Below, piece by piece: positions 1-5,651 of a stretch of DNA of 5,651 bases. A model generated the notes under the pieces. It saw only the letters and a program-made list of their open reading frames with translations, was not told the origin of the DNA and did not search any database. The translations under genes and the position numbers were made by a program. The DNA comes from Planctomycetaceae bacterium. Lineage in GTDB: Bacteria; Planctomycetota; Planctomycetia; Pirellulales; UBA1268. Position 1 is the first letter of the stretch. The number at the start of each line of letters is the position of its first letter. The stretch is from contig SXWC01000139.1 of NCBI GenBank assembly GCA_005789975.1, forward strand, positions 1-5,651. The letters run 5' to 3'.

Positions 1-21
1 TCCAGAGTCTGCGGGCTGTCC

Positions 22-52
22 GTGGACAAAGTCATCCATGACCTTTGTCCAC
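22..52. repeat. Inverted repeat B of the 123-bp unit (also at 145-175 and 268-298)
   Basis: GTGGACAAA (22-30) pairs with TTTGTCCAC (44-52), and GTCAT (31-35) pairs with ATGAC (38-42). C43 is bulged and the centre is CC, so this is a nearly perfect 14-bp palindrome. It is the strongest stem in the unit and is present in all three copies. In copy 3 the inner arm reads ACGAC (base 285), which keeps a G-U wobble in minus-strand RNA but gives a C-A mismatch in plus-strand RNA. Confidence 0.85.
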
Positions 53-55
53 TGG

Positions 56-93
56 ATCGACCGGTGGAAACGCCAAGGGTTTCCACGGTCGAT
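56..93. repeat. Inverted repeat C of the 123-bp unit (also at 179-216; truncated in copy 3)
   Basis: ATCGACC (56-62) pairs with GGTCGAT (87-93), and GTGGAAAC (64-71) pairs with GTTTCCAC (79-86). G63 is bulged and the loop is GCCAAGG (72-78), giving 15 pairs in copy 1. In copy 2 the change at 209 makes a G-G mismatch inside the stem. In copy 3 only the inner part survives (GGAAAC 312-317 with GTTTCC 325-330), because the repeat ends at 330. In minus-strand RNA this remnant is the first structure met after the stop codon of the large gene. Confidence 0.8.
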
Positions 94-113
94 GAGCCTC
101 GCATCCTGCTCGG

Positions 114-135
114 GCAGACTTGTTCCAGAGTCTGC
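114..135. repeat. Inverted repeat A spanning the unit junction (also at 237-258)
   Basis: GCAGACT (114-120) and AGTCTGC (129-135) form a perfect 7-bp stem with an 8-nt loop. It bridges the end of one unit and the start of the next. It therefore forms only where two units adjoin, or where the flank supplies the left arm. At the left edge only the right arm (6-12) is visible. Confidence 0.75.
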
Positions 136-342
136 GGGCTGTCCGTGGACAAAGTCATCCATGACCTTTGTCCACTGGATCGACCGGTGGAAACGCCAAG
201 GGTTTCCAGGGTCGATGAGCCTCGCATCCTGCTCGGGCAGACTTGTTCCAGAGTCTGCGGGCTGTCCGTGGACAAAGTCATCCACGACCTTTGTCCACTG
301 GATCGACCGGTGGAAACGCCAAGGGTTTCCCGGCCCGTCAGC

Positions 343-3300
343 TCATGTGCCGGGGACGCGGGGCGGCGCGACCGCGGCCGGCCGGCCCTGCCCCCCCGGA
401 AGCCCGCCCGCGGCACCACCCTTGAGCTGGTCGAGATCGAGATAACGTGCGTCCTCGACATCGACGCGGTTGAGCCCCCGCCAGTAGAGGATCTTGCCGG
501 CCGACGCGCTCGACGGCTGGGCACCGGTCCTGAGTTGCCGGAAGAGTTGGGCGTCGCTTCGTCCGTCCCCCTCGAAGACGAGCAGGTCCTTCCCCTCGCT
601 CCAGGTGAGCCGTGCACTCCGTGCCGTGAACGACTCCCCCTCCACGAGCACGTTGCCACCCGCTCCGAGTTCGATGCTCGACCGCTGTCGGCCCGGCATC
701 GGCGGCGCCTGCCCCACGCCGAGCACGTCGCAGTTGATCGTCACGACGCCCTCGGGCAGGCCCCCCGGAGCGTGCGGATCGAGCGTGTCGCCGCGGCTGG
801 CCACCGGGCCCCAGATCGCCTCCACTCGCTGGTGAAACTCCATCGTCCGACGGTGGAGATTGCCCCGCAGACCGCGTTGGAAATCGACCCCGAGATACGT
901 GAGTTCGTCCGGTCGCCGGGCGGCGGCCACGGGCTGCACGGCGGCCGGCCCCTGCGGACCGGCGGGTATCGACATCGCGGGGGCCTGCCCCGACCGGGTG
1001 CTCGTCAGCCTTCCCGGTCCGGTGCCGCTGACGTCGCCGGTCGCCCGATCGATGACCAGGTCACGCACGAACAGCTGCTCCGTGGACTTCTCGCCCGCCT
1101 CGTCCAGTTGCTCGCTCAGGATCTTCACCCCGGCGCCGCAGGCGACCCGCGCCACCTCCGGCTGCCTGCCGCCGGGCTTCGAGTCTCCCGTCGCAAACTC
1201 GAACCGTCGGTCGAAGATGACGTCGAGCGATCCTGATCGCACATCGGTCGAGCCTCCCTTGGCGACGACGGTGTCGATGAACCGTGCCCTGAGACCGTCG
1301 AAGTCGAGGCGGCCCTTCCAGGTGACATCGAGCGTGCCGGGGGGGCCGGCTGAAACGGCCGCCGGACGCGACGCACCGCCGGTGAACGCGAATGAGTCGA
1401 GCGGTCCCGCGCCGCCGGCCATCGGCAGCGACAGACGTCCGGCGCCATCGACGGTGAGCCGGTTCTGGCCGCGGTCAAACTCCACCATCGGTCCTTCGAG
1501 ATCGAGGCCCCGTCCTTTCACGACCGCCGGTCGCCCCGAGACGATCGCCTTGGCATCGGGGCGTGTCGCCCGCGACAACTGCATCTGATCGCCGCGAATG
1601 TCGATGCCAGGTTCGGGGGGCGGGCCGCCGGCGGGGGCCGTTGGGAGCGGATCACGCGGCTGCTCCACCAGATGCACCTGCCCCTCCATCGACATCTCGT
1701 CGACTTCGTTTCCGGCGGGCGAGAGCGTGACCTGTCCGCGGACGAGCGTGGCCGTCGCGATCATCCTGCCGCGGGTGGCTGGAGGCTTCTGCGGCCCGGC
1801 GGCCGGTGGCGGCACGGTGGGCTCTGACCCCGGCGGCCGGGGCTGGGCCGCGACCGCGGGTGGAGCCGCGGCGGAAGCGACTGCCGGCGGCGCCGGCTCG
1901 ACCGTCCGAAACCAGAGCTCGAGCCGGTCGGTCCGCGCCGCGACTTCCGGGGCGTCTGCCTCGACCATGCCGCGGGCAAGGAGCCGCGACGGCCGCACGC
2001 CGGAGAGATCCGGGCCCGCCGCCGGATCGACCCGGGCGCCCTGCGGCGGTTTCACGACCTCCAGCCAGAGATGCATCTCGGCCGCGCTCAGGCGACCCTG
2101 AGTCTCGACCGTCACGTCGGCGTCGCCCGAGATCGATACCACATGCCCGGCACCGTCGGGCCGCATGCGCAGCCACTGCTGCCACCGGGCCTGCGCCGGG
2201 GGCGACTTCTCCGATCGGACGCGGAGCCAGCCCGGACCGACGGCCATCAGCGATCCGGGATCACCCGCGGGGCCGGGGCAGTAGTCGATCTTCCGCGCCT
2301 CCATCTCGGTTCCCTTGGCCACGAGCGACACCGGCTCCTCGCCGTCGAGGAGGATCCGTCGCGTCGCAATCTCGTAGCCGAGCCTTGCGGCCCGCGCCTC
2401 GAGTGCCGCGCCGCTCGAACGGGCGACGACCGGCGTGCCCTTGGCCTGGATCTCCACCGGCTCGAGGCTGCCGCGACCGTCGTCACCCGACGAGCCCGCC
2501 TTGGCGGGGGTCTTCTGCTTCCGCGCGAGCACGATCGCGAGCAGGTCGCAGGCCAGCTGGTCGGTCGATCCATCGGCGGCGGCCCTGATCACGTCGACGT
2601 TCTCCTCCAGCGTGATCACGTTGGACGAAACATTCATGCACATCGCGCCGCGGCAGCTGACGAGCACCGGCGGCGGGGCGGAGGCCGCATCGGCTGCCGG
2701 CTCCGCCGCGGGGGGCTGAGCGGCCGGGCCGCCGGGGAGCATGCCGCCGGCCATTCCTTCGATCCGCATCTTCACATCGCGGTCGAGGCGGATGGAATCG
2801 ACGCCGCCGATGTTGGGCCCCTTGTCGGCCTTGCCCGGGGTCGATGGTCCCGAGCCGCCGGGTCGCGGCTTGAGCCGGGCAACGAGCCCCCGACCGCTGC
2901 CGCTGGAGTGGCCGTAGCGAAACTGCACCATCTCCCCGGTGCTGACCTCGAGTTCGTCGAGTTCGATGTCCCGGGTCACGATCTCGATGTCGTCCTCGGC
3001 GCCCGGCATGCTGGGCGTGCCGCGGATCGTCACCTGCCCGCGGAGGCTGCCCCCCACGAGCTTGGCGAGTCGTCCCTGTCGCAGGTCGAGCGGCTCGTCG
3101 AACTCCAGCACAGCCCCCTGCGGAGCGCGGAGCACCAGCGTGCGTCCCGGCTGGCCGTTCGCGGCCACGCGGTTCTTGTCGGGAAGCACGACCAGCGTGC
3201 AGGGAACGAGGTTCACGCGGCCATCGGGCAGCGAGTGGTAGTCCTTGAAGAGCAGCCGCATCTGGCGACTCTCGAGCATGATCGGGTTTTCCCGTTCCCA

Positions 3301-3510
3301 GGAGCCCGGTGGAAACACGTCGCCGAGCGCCGCCAGCCGCTGATCGGCACGCCTGCGGATCGCCGCCGCCTCCTCGGGCGTCAACTCGTGATCGGTCGAG
3401 GTGTCGCGGATCCGTGGCTCGACGATCGGCACCACGGCGAGCCGGTAGAATCCCGCCGCCGCCAAGACGACGAGAAACACCCGCAGCGTTCGTCCGAGTC
3501 GATGTTCCAT
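343..3510 (-). CDS. Large membrane-anchored LptA/OstA-like protein, probable lipopolysaccharide transport component
   Basis: This 1055-aa protein probably acts in the periplasm as part of the bridge moving lipopolysaccharide from inner to outer membrane; that role is inferred from architecture and context. Residues about 9-30 form one hydrophobic segment (core FLVVLAAAGFYRLAVV) after an Arg-containing start, an LptC-style signal anchor. The rest is beta-rich, with repeated alternating strands and Gly turns typical of OstA/LptA folds. Clear examples are residues 125-165, 180-212, 285-330, 368-430, 455-485, 585-617, 635-697 and 945-990. Pro/Ala-rich linkers at about 255-282, 537-580 and 618-634 separate blocks, and the C-terminus (1031-1055) is low complexity. 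LptA and LptC are usually about 180-200 aa, so this is over five times larger. The gene follows kdsC after 25 bp, with GGTGAG six bases before ATG as a plausible ribosome site. An AsmA-like or other bridge protein is the main alternative. The reading frame is certain; the exact role is moderately supported. Confidence 0.8.
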   Translation of the reverse strand: MEHRLGRTLRVFLVVLAAAGFYRLAVVPIVEPRIRDTSTDHELTPEEAAAIRRRADQRLAALGDVFPPGSWERENPIMLESRQMRLLFKDYHSLPDGRVNLVPCTLVVLPDKNRVAANGQPGRTLVLRAPQGAVLEFDEPLDLRQGRLAKLVGGSLRGQVTIRGTPSMPGAEDDIEIVTRDIELDELEVSTGEMVQFRYGHSSGSGRGLVARLKPRPGGSGPSTPGKADKGPNIGGVDSIRLDRDVKMRIEGMAGGMLPGGPAAQPPAAEPAADAASAPPPVLVSCRGAMCMNVSSNVITLEENVDVIRAAADGSTDQLACDLLAIVLARKQKTPAKAGSSGDDGRGSLEPVEIQAKGTPVVARSSGAALEARAARLGYEIATRRILLDGEEPVSLVAKGTEMEARKIDYCPGPAGDPGSLMAVGPGWLRVRSEKSPPAQARWQQWLRMRPDGAGHVVSISGDADVTVETQGRLSAAEMHLWLEVVKPPQGARVDPAAGPDLSGVRPSRLLARGMVEADAPEVAARTDRLELWFRTVEPAPPAVASAAAPPAVAAQPRPPGSEPTVPPPAAGPQKPPATRGRMIATATLVRGQVTLSPAGNEVDEMSMEGQVHLVEQPRDPLPTAPAGGPPPEPGIDIRGDQMQLSRATRPDAKAIVSGRPAVVKGRGLDLEGPMVEFDRGQNRLTVDGAGRLSLPMAGGAGPLDSFAFTGGASRPAAVSAGPPGTLDVTWKGRLDFDGLRARFIDTVVAKGGSTDVRSGSLDVIFDRRFEFATGDSKPGGRQPEVARVACGAGVKILSEQLDEAGEKSTEQLFVRDLVIDRATGDVSGTGPGRLTSTRSGQAPAMSIPAGPQGPAAVQPVAAARRPDELTYLGVDFQRGLRGNLHRRTMEFHQRVEAIWGPVASRGDTLDPHAPGGLPEGVVTINCDVLGVGQAPPMPGRQRSSIELGAGGNVLVEGESFTARSARLTWSEGKDLLVFEGDGRSDAQLFRQLRTGAQPSSASAGKILYWRGLNRVDVEDARYLDLDQLKGGAAGGLPGGQGRPAAVAPPRVPGT

Positions 3511-3535
3511 CGCCGTCTCACCGCGGGGGTGTGCG

Positions 3536-4078
3536 TCAGGCCCGATTCGCCGCGTAGCGGGCGACGACCGCGTCCCAACTGCCCCGCGCTTTGAGCATCC
3601 GCTCGATCAGCTCGCGGACGGCGCCGCGTCCGCCCGGGAGCCGTGTCACGATGGCCGCCGCGGCGATCAGCTCGGGGCAGGCATCGGCCACGGCCACACC
3701 CACGCCGCACCGCGACACGACGGGCAGATCGGGAAGGTCGTCCCCCACGAACGCCGTCTGCTCCCAGGAGAGCCCACACTCGGCGAGCAACGCCTCGGCC
3801 ACCGCGAGTTTGTCGTCCACACCCTGCCGCACCATCCCGATCCCGAGCTCCTCGGCCCTCAGCTGCACGACGTGGCTCGACCGGCCCGTGACGATCCCCG
3901 TCCGGCCGCCCGCCTTCTGCCAGGCTCGCAGGCCCAGCCCGTCGCGGATGTGAAAGGTCTTCGACTCGATGCCCTGATTGTTCCAGGTGACGCCGCCATC
4001 GGTGAGCACGCCGTCCACGTCGAGCAGGAGGAGTTGCACGCGGGCGAGGCGACGGTCGAGGTCGGCGGCATCGGGCAT
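3536..4078 (-). CDS. kdsC: 3-deoxy-D-manno-octulosonate 8-phosphate phosphatase (HAD family)
   Basis: Hydrolyses Kdo-8-phosphate to Kdo and phosphate, the step before CMP activation in LPS inner-core synthesis; cytoplasmic. The 180-aa length fits the cap-less C0 HAD subgroup, which works as a tetramer. HAD motif I is LLLDVDGVLTDG, with nucleophile D20 and acid/base D22. Motif II is T64 in IVTGR, motif III is K90 in GVDDK, and motif IV is GDDLPDLP with D113, D114 and D117. The C-terminal GGRGAVRE (149-156), conserved in KdsC, is present and distinguishes it from generic HAD phosphatases. It lies 34 bp after kdsD and 25 bp before the LptA-like gene, so translation probably depends on the shared transcript. 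The upstream Shine-Dalgarno is weak (GAGA about 10 bases before ATG). The start is supported by the usual short lead-in before motif I. Confidence 0.95.
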   Translation of the reverse strand: MPDAADLDRRLARVQLLLLDVDGVLTDGGVTWNNQGIESKTFHIRDGLGLRAWQKAGGRTGIVTGRSSHVVQLRAEELGIGMVRQGVDDKLAVAEALLAECGLSWEQTAFVGDDLPDLPVVSRCGVGVAVADACPELIAAAAIVTRLPGGRGAVRELIERMLKARGSWDAVVARYAANRA

Positions 4079-4112
4079 GGAACGATTCTCGGAGGGGGCC
4101 GCCGCGGTGGCG

Positions 4113-5132
4113 TCACGCGGCGGCGGACGGTCGCGGGGCGTTGATGACCTCGGCCGGCATGAGGCCGACCAGATCGACGATGTCGAGGAGACCGGCGAGC
4201 CGGCCGTCGGGGCCGAGAATGGGCAGTTCGCTCAGCCGCCGCGATTCCAGCATCGAGACGGCGTCGCGGAGCCGGGTGCCCACCGGGAGCGTGGCGGGGC
4301 GGCTCGTCATCACGCGGCCGATCGGCTCGTCGAGCGCCGTGTCGTGCCGCCGCTCGAAGAGCCGGGCCAGATCGCTGTCGGTGAAGATGCCCGCGACCGC
4401 ACCGGCGTCGTCGATGATCATCACCGCGCCGGTGCGGCGGGAGGGCAGCGGTCGCGAGAAGACGTTCCGCACGGTGTCGTCAGGGTGCGCGAGCCGGCAT
4501 TCGGCGAGCGGCCGCATCGCATCTTCGACGAGCATGAGTTGCCGGCCGAGGCTGCCGCCGGGATGGCGGGCGGCGAAATCCTCCGGAGTGAACTGCCGCA
4601 ACCGGCTGGTCGCGAGCGCCAGCGCGTCGCCGAGCGCCAGCAGCAGCGAGGTGCTCGTGCTCGGGGCCAGCCCCAGATCGCAGGCCTCGCGGAGCACACC
4701 GGTGGGCACGACCACCCTGGCCGCCCGGCCGAGGGTGCTGTCGGGGCGTCCCGTGAGCGCCACGATACCGACGCGGCGGGCGACGAGGTGCGGCAGGAGT
4801 CGGGTGATCTCCTCGGTTTCGCCCGATTGCGACAGCGCGAGCACGACGTCGTCGGCGCGGACCGCGCCCAGGTCTCCGTGCATCGCCTCCGCCGGATGCA
4901 GGAAGTGGCTCGGCGTGCCGGTCGAGGCGAGCGTCGCCGAGATCTTTCGCGCCACCAGCCCCGCCTTCCCGATGCCCGTCACCACCACGCTGCCGGTGCA
5001 GTCGTGGATCAGCCGCACGCCGCGGCAGAACGCGGCGTCGAGCGTGTCGGCGGCCTGAAGCACCGCCGCGCCCTCGGCGCGGAGAATCTCCCGGCCGTGC
5101 GCGATGATCTGCTTGTCACTCACGTCGTCCAT
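4113..5132 (-). CDS. kdsD: Arabinose-5-phosphate isomerase (KdsD/KpsF/GutQ family)
   Basis: Interconverts ribulose-5-phosphate and arabinose-5-phosphate, the first committed precursor of Kdo; cytoplasmic. The 339-aa protein has an N-terminal SIS domain (about 35-175) followed by two CBS domains (about 205-262 and 273-330), the full family layout. GIGK (53-56), SQSGE (101-105), PSTST (157-161) and HPGG (190-193) are visible. Residues matching the E. coli KdsD catalytic set K59, E111, E152 and H193 are K56, E108, E149 and H190, so it should be active. Adjacent kdsC favours the Kdo role over a GutQ-type sugar-operon role. I chose the ATG at 5130-5132 (MDDVSDKQ) because it gives the family length. 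An upstream in-frame ATG at 5247-5249 would add 39 basic residues without family resemblance and would place the candidate promoter inside the gene. No strong Shine-Dalgarno is seen. The CBS pair may sense a nucleotide ligand, as in other family members. Confidence 0.94.
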   Translation of the reverse strand: MDDVSDKQIIAHGREILRAEGAAVLQAADTLDAAFCRGVRLIHDCTGSVVVTGIGKAGLVARKISATLASTGTPSHFLHPAEAMHGDLGAVRADDVVLALSQSGETEEITRLLPHLVARRVGIVALTGRPDSTLGRAARVVVPTGVLREACDLGLAPSTSTSLLLALGDALALATSRLRQFTPEDFAARHPGGSLGRQLMLVEDAMRPLAECRLAHPDDTVRNVFSRPLPSRRTGAVMIIDDAGAVAGIFTDSDLARLFERRHDTALDEPIGRVMTSRPATLPVGTRLRDAVSMLESRRLSELPILGPDGRLAGLLDIVDLVGLMPAEVINAPRPSAAA

Positions 5133-5154
5133 GACGGCCCGCCGGCAGGGGGAA

Positions 5155-5174
5155 CCGCGCGTGCCCACGCGCGG
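5155..5174. promoter_or_regulatory. Perfect 9-bp inverted repeat in the kdsD leader
   Basis: CCGCGCGTG (5155-5163) and CACGCGCGG (5166-5174) are exact complements separated by two bases. The element begins about 7 bases downstream of the candidate -10 box and ends 22 bases before the kdsD ATG. It would form a hairpin at the very 5' end of the operon mRNA, or a dyad operator just downstream of +1. The self-complementarity is seen directly; the role is inferred. In such GC-rich DNA a chance dyad is possible. Confidence 0.45.
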
Positions 5175-5180
5175 GGCGGG

Positions 5181-5210
5181 ACTATAGGCCGGCTGGGCAA
5201 AGGTCCGCAA
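5181..5210 (-). promoter_or_regulatory. Candidate sigma70-type promoter for the kdsD-kdsC operon
   Basis: On the minus strand TTGCGG (5205-5210) lies 18 bases from TATAGT (5181-5186), which matches TATAAT at five of six positions. The -35 box matches at three of six. TATAGT stands out as an AT-rich patch in GC-rich sequence. The predicted start is near 5174, giving a leader of about 42 nt to the ATG at 5132. The call rests on consensus matching only. Confidence 0.4.
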
Positions 5211-5254
5211 CCGCTGTTTCCGGCCCTTTCGGGACGGGTTCGCGGCCATTCTCC

Positions 5255-5280
5255 CACCCTCCGGCCGGCAGCCGGCGGTG
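5255..5280 (-). other. GC-rich stem-loop between the aldolase gene and kdsD
   Basis: CACC (5255-5258) pairs with GGTG (5277-5280), and CCGGC (5261-5265) pairs with GCCGG (5271-5275), around a 5-nt loop with a small internal loop. It lies about 95 bp after the aldolase stop and 45 bp before the candidate kdsD promoter, a place where a terminator would fit. No T-tract follows on either strand, so it is not a canonical intrinsic terminator. Confidence 0.3.
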
Positions 5281-5353
5281 AGGGATGCGATGCGCGGCGG
5301 GCCCCCGGGACGTGCTCCGAGGCGGCACGGGAGACCCCGGCACGATCAGCGAC

Positions 5354-5372
5354 GGCTCCGCCGCGGAGAGCC
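5354..5372 (-). other. Short stem-loop immediately after the aldolase stop codon
   Basis: GGCTC (5354-5358) and GAGCC (5368-5372) are complementary, and the loop contains CCGCGG. An overlapping alternative pairs CTCCG (5356-5360) with CGGAG (5364-5368). The element directly abuts the stop codon at 5373-5375. It could protect the mRNA 3' end or form part of a terminator, but no U-run follows. The rest of the 240-bp gap (5133-5372) shows no gene I can support. Confidence 0.25.
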
Positions 5373-5651
5373 TCAGCCTCCGGCGTACCGCTTCGCCATC
5401 TCCTCGAGCGTGATGCACTTCACCTTGCCGGCGTTGCCGGCCTGGCCAAACTGCACCATCCGCTCCGCGCAGACCTTCTTCATGGCCTCGCGGGAGGGCT
5501 TGAGGTAGTCGCGTGGATCGAACTTCTCGGGCGACTCGGCGAGCACCTTGCGGATCGCACCGGTGATCGCCATTCGGCAGTCGGTGTCGACGTTGATCTT
5601 CCGCACGCCGTGCTTGATCCCCTTCTGGATCTCCTCCACCGGCACGCCCCA
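5373..5651 (-). CDS. fba: Fructose-bisphosphate aldolase class II, C-terminal part (gene continues past the right edge)
   Basis: Catalyses reversible aldol cleavage of fructose-1,6-bisphosphate (and commonly sedoheptulose-1,7-bisphosphate in this subtype) in glycolysis, gluconeogenesis or the Calvin cycle; a cytoplasmic metal-dependent enzyme. Only the last 92 codons are visible, against about 345-360 aa for the full protein. The segment VPVEEIQKGIKHGVRKIN followed by VDTDCRMA is characteristic of the Calvin-cycle (CbbA-like) class II subtype. The Asn and Asp residues of the NVDTD stretch contribute to binding the dihydroxyacetone-phosphate moiety. The end, LEEMAKRYAGG, is also typical. The GTG at 5643-5645 is an internal valine, because the frame stays open through Gly and Trp to the window edge. 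The zinc ligands and catalytic Asp lie outside the window. It is separated from kdsD by 240 bp with a candidate promoter, so it is probably a separate transcription unit. Confidence 0.93.
   Translation of the reverse strand, partial: WGVPVEEIQKGIKHGVRKINVDTDCRMAITGAIRKVLAESPEKFDPRDYLKPSREAMKKVCAERMVQFGQAGNAGKVKCITLEEMAKRYAGG

Larger units (their letters stand above)
1..330. repeat. Tandem array of a 123-bp hairpin-rich repeat (at least 2.7 copies, continues off the left edge)
   Basis: Three head-to-tail copies are seen at 1-123, 124-246 and 247-330; the last is cut short after 84 bases. Copies 1 and 2 differ at one base (C86 versus G209). Copy 3 differs from both at one base over its length (C285 where the others have T39 and T162). 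Each unit contains three inverted repeats, listed separately, plus a competing fourth pairing at 48-68. Near-identity implies recent duplication or homogenisation by recombination. The window begins inside the array, so the true copy number is unknown. The array lies downstream of the minus-strand operon, starting 12 bp past the stop codon at 343-345. There are no short identical repeats with unique spacers, so it is not a CRISPR array. I do not recognise the family. Function is unknown; a transcribed 3' structural element or a REP/BIME-like extragenic repeat are possibilities. Confidence 0.95.

Noticed and set aside
1..330. CRISPR array
   Set aside because: The whole 123-bp unit is repeated with near-identity. 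There are no 25-40 bp repeats separated by unique spacers and no cas genes in the window.
268..330. Rho-independent terminator for the minus-strand operon formed by the last repeat copy
   Set aside because: Hairpins are present but no U-run follows either stem B or the remnant of stem C on the minus strand, so the canonical signal is missing.
22..1236. A 404-codon plus-strand open frame that reads through the repeats as 41-residue repeats and continues antisense to the large gene
   Set aside because: The unit is 123 bp (a multiple of three) and contains so few stop triplets that four of its six frames are open, so an uninterrupted frame is uninformative. Beyond 343 the frame is antisense to a well-supported gene in high-GC DNA, where long shadow frames are expected. 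The product has no recognisable domain.
2071..3594. A 507-codon plus-strand open frame
   Set aside because: It lies almost entirely antisense to the LptA-like gene and runs into kdsC. Its Arg/His/Pro-rich composition is typical of a shadow frame in GC-rich DNA, and it has no ribosome site or domain of note.
3728..3742. KdsC motif IV reading GDDLPDLP as a possible unusual active site
   Set aside because: The essential acidic residues D113, D114 and D117 are intact. The intervening Pro is at a position that varies in the family, so no loss of activity is implied.
4113..5249. Longer kdsD starting at the upstream ATG (5247-5249)
   Set aside because: The extra 39 residues are basic and low complexity and do not resemble the family N-terminus. 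The ATG at 5130-5132 gives the expected length and leaves room for the candidate promoter.
5182..5418. A 78-codon minus-strand frame in the aldolase-kdsD gap
   Set aside because: It overlaps the aldolase 3' end in another frame and covers the candidate promoter. It has no recognisable motif and an Arg/Pro-rich composition typical of non-coding GC-rich DNA.
5373..5645. A short independent gene starting at the GTG at 5645
   Set aside because: The frame stays open to the window edge and the sequence is the C-terminal part of class II aldolase, so the GTG is an internal valine codon.

Overview
This is a GC-rich window (around 70% by eye) with all recognisable genes on the minus strand. Reading in the direction of transcription, it holds the 3' end of a class II fructose-bisphosphate aldolase gene, a 240-bp intergenic region, and a compact three-gene cluster. 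The cluster is kdsD (arabinose-5-phosphate isomerase), kdsC (Kdo-8-phosphate phosphatase) and a very large membrane-anchored protein with repeated LptA/OstA-like beta-strand segments. The window ends in a tandem array of a 123-bp, hairpin-rich repeat that runs off the left edge.

The organism is a Gram-negative bacterium that makes Kdo, the sugar linking lipid A to the rest of LPS. The oversized LptC/LptA-like protein directly after kdsC, the high GC and the Calvin-subtype aldolase together suggest a planctomycete (Pirellulales-like). That placement is inference from gene style, not from a marker gene.

Layout by position: 1-330, 2.7 copies of the 123-bp repeat; 343-3510, 1055-aa LptA/OstA-like protein; 3536-4078, kdsC; 4113-5132, kdsD; 5133-5372, intergenic, with a candidate sigma70-type promoter (5181-5210), a perfect 9-bp inverted repeat at the predicted transcript start (5155-5174), and two GC-rich hairpins behind the aldolase gene; 5373-5651, aldolase 3' end.

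The three-gene cluster has gaps of only 34 and 25 bp and reads as one operon. KdsD converts ribulose-5-phosphate to arabinose-5-phosphate. KdsC removes phosphate from Kdo-8-phosphate to give free Kdo. The large protein probably helps carry finished lipopolysaccharide across the periplasm. KdsA and KdsB, which act between and after the two enzymes, and the LptB ATPase are not in the window.

The least explained part is the repeat array. Each unit contains three stem-loops, plus a fourth pairing that competes with two of them. The last partial unit stops 12 bp short of the stop codon of the large gene, so the array could form the 3' untranslated region of the operon.
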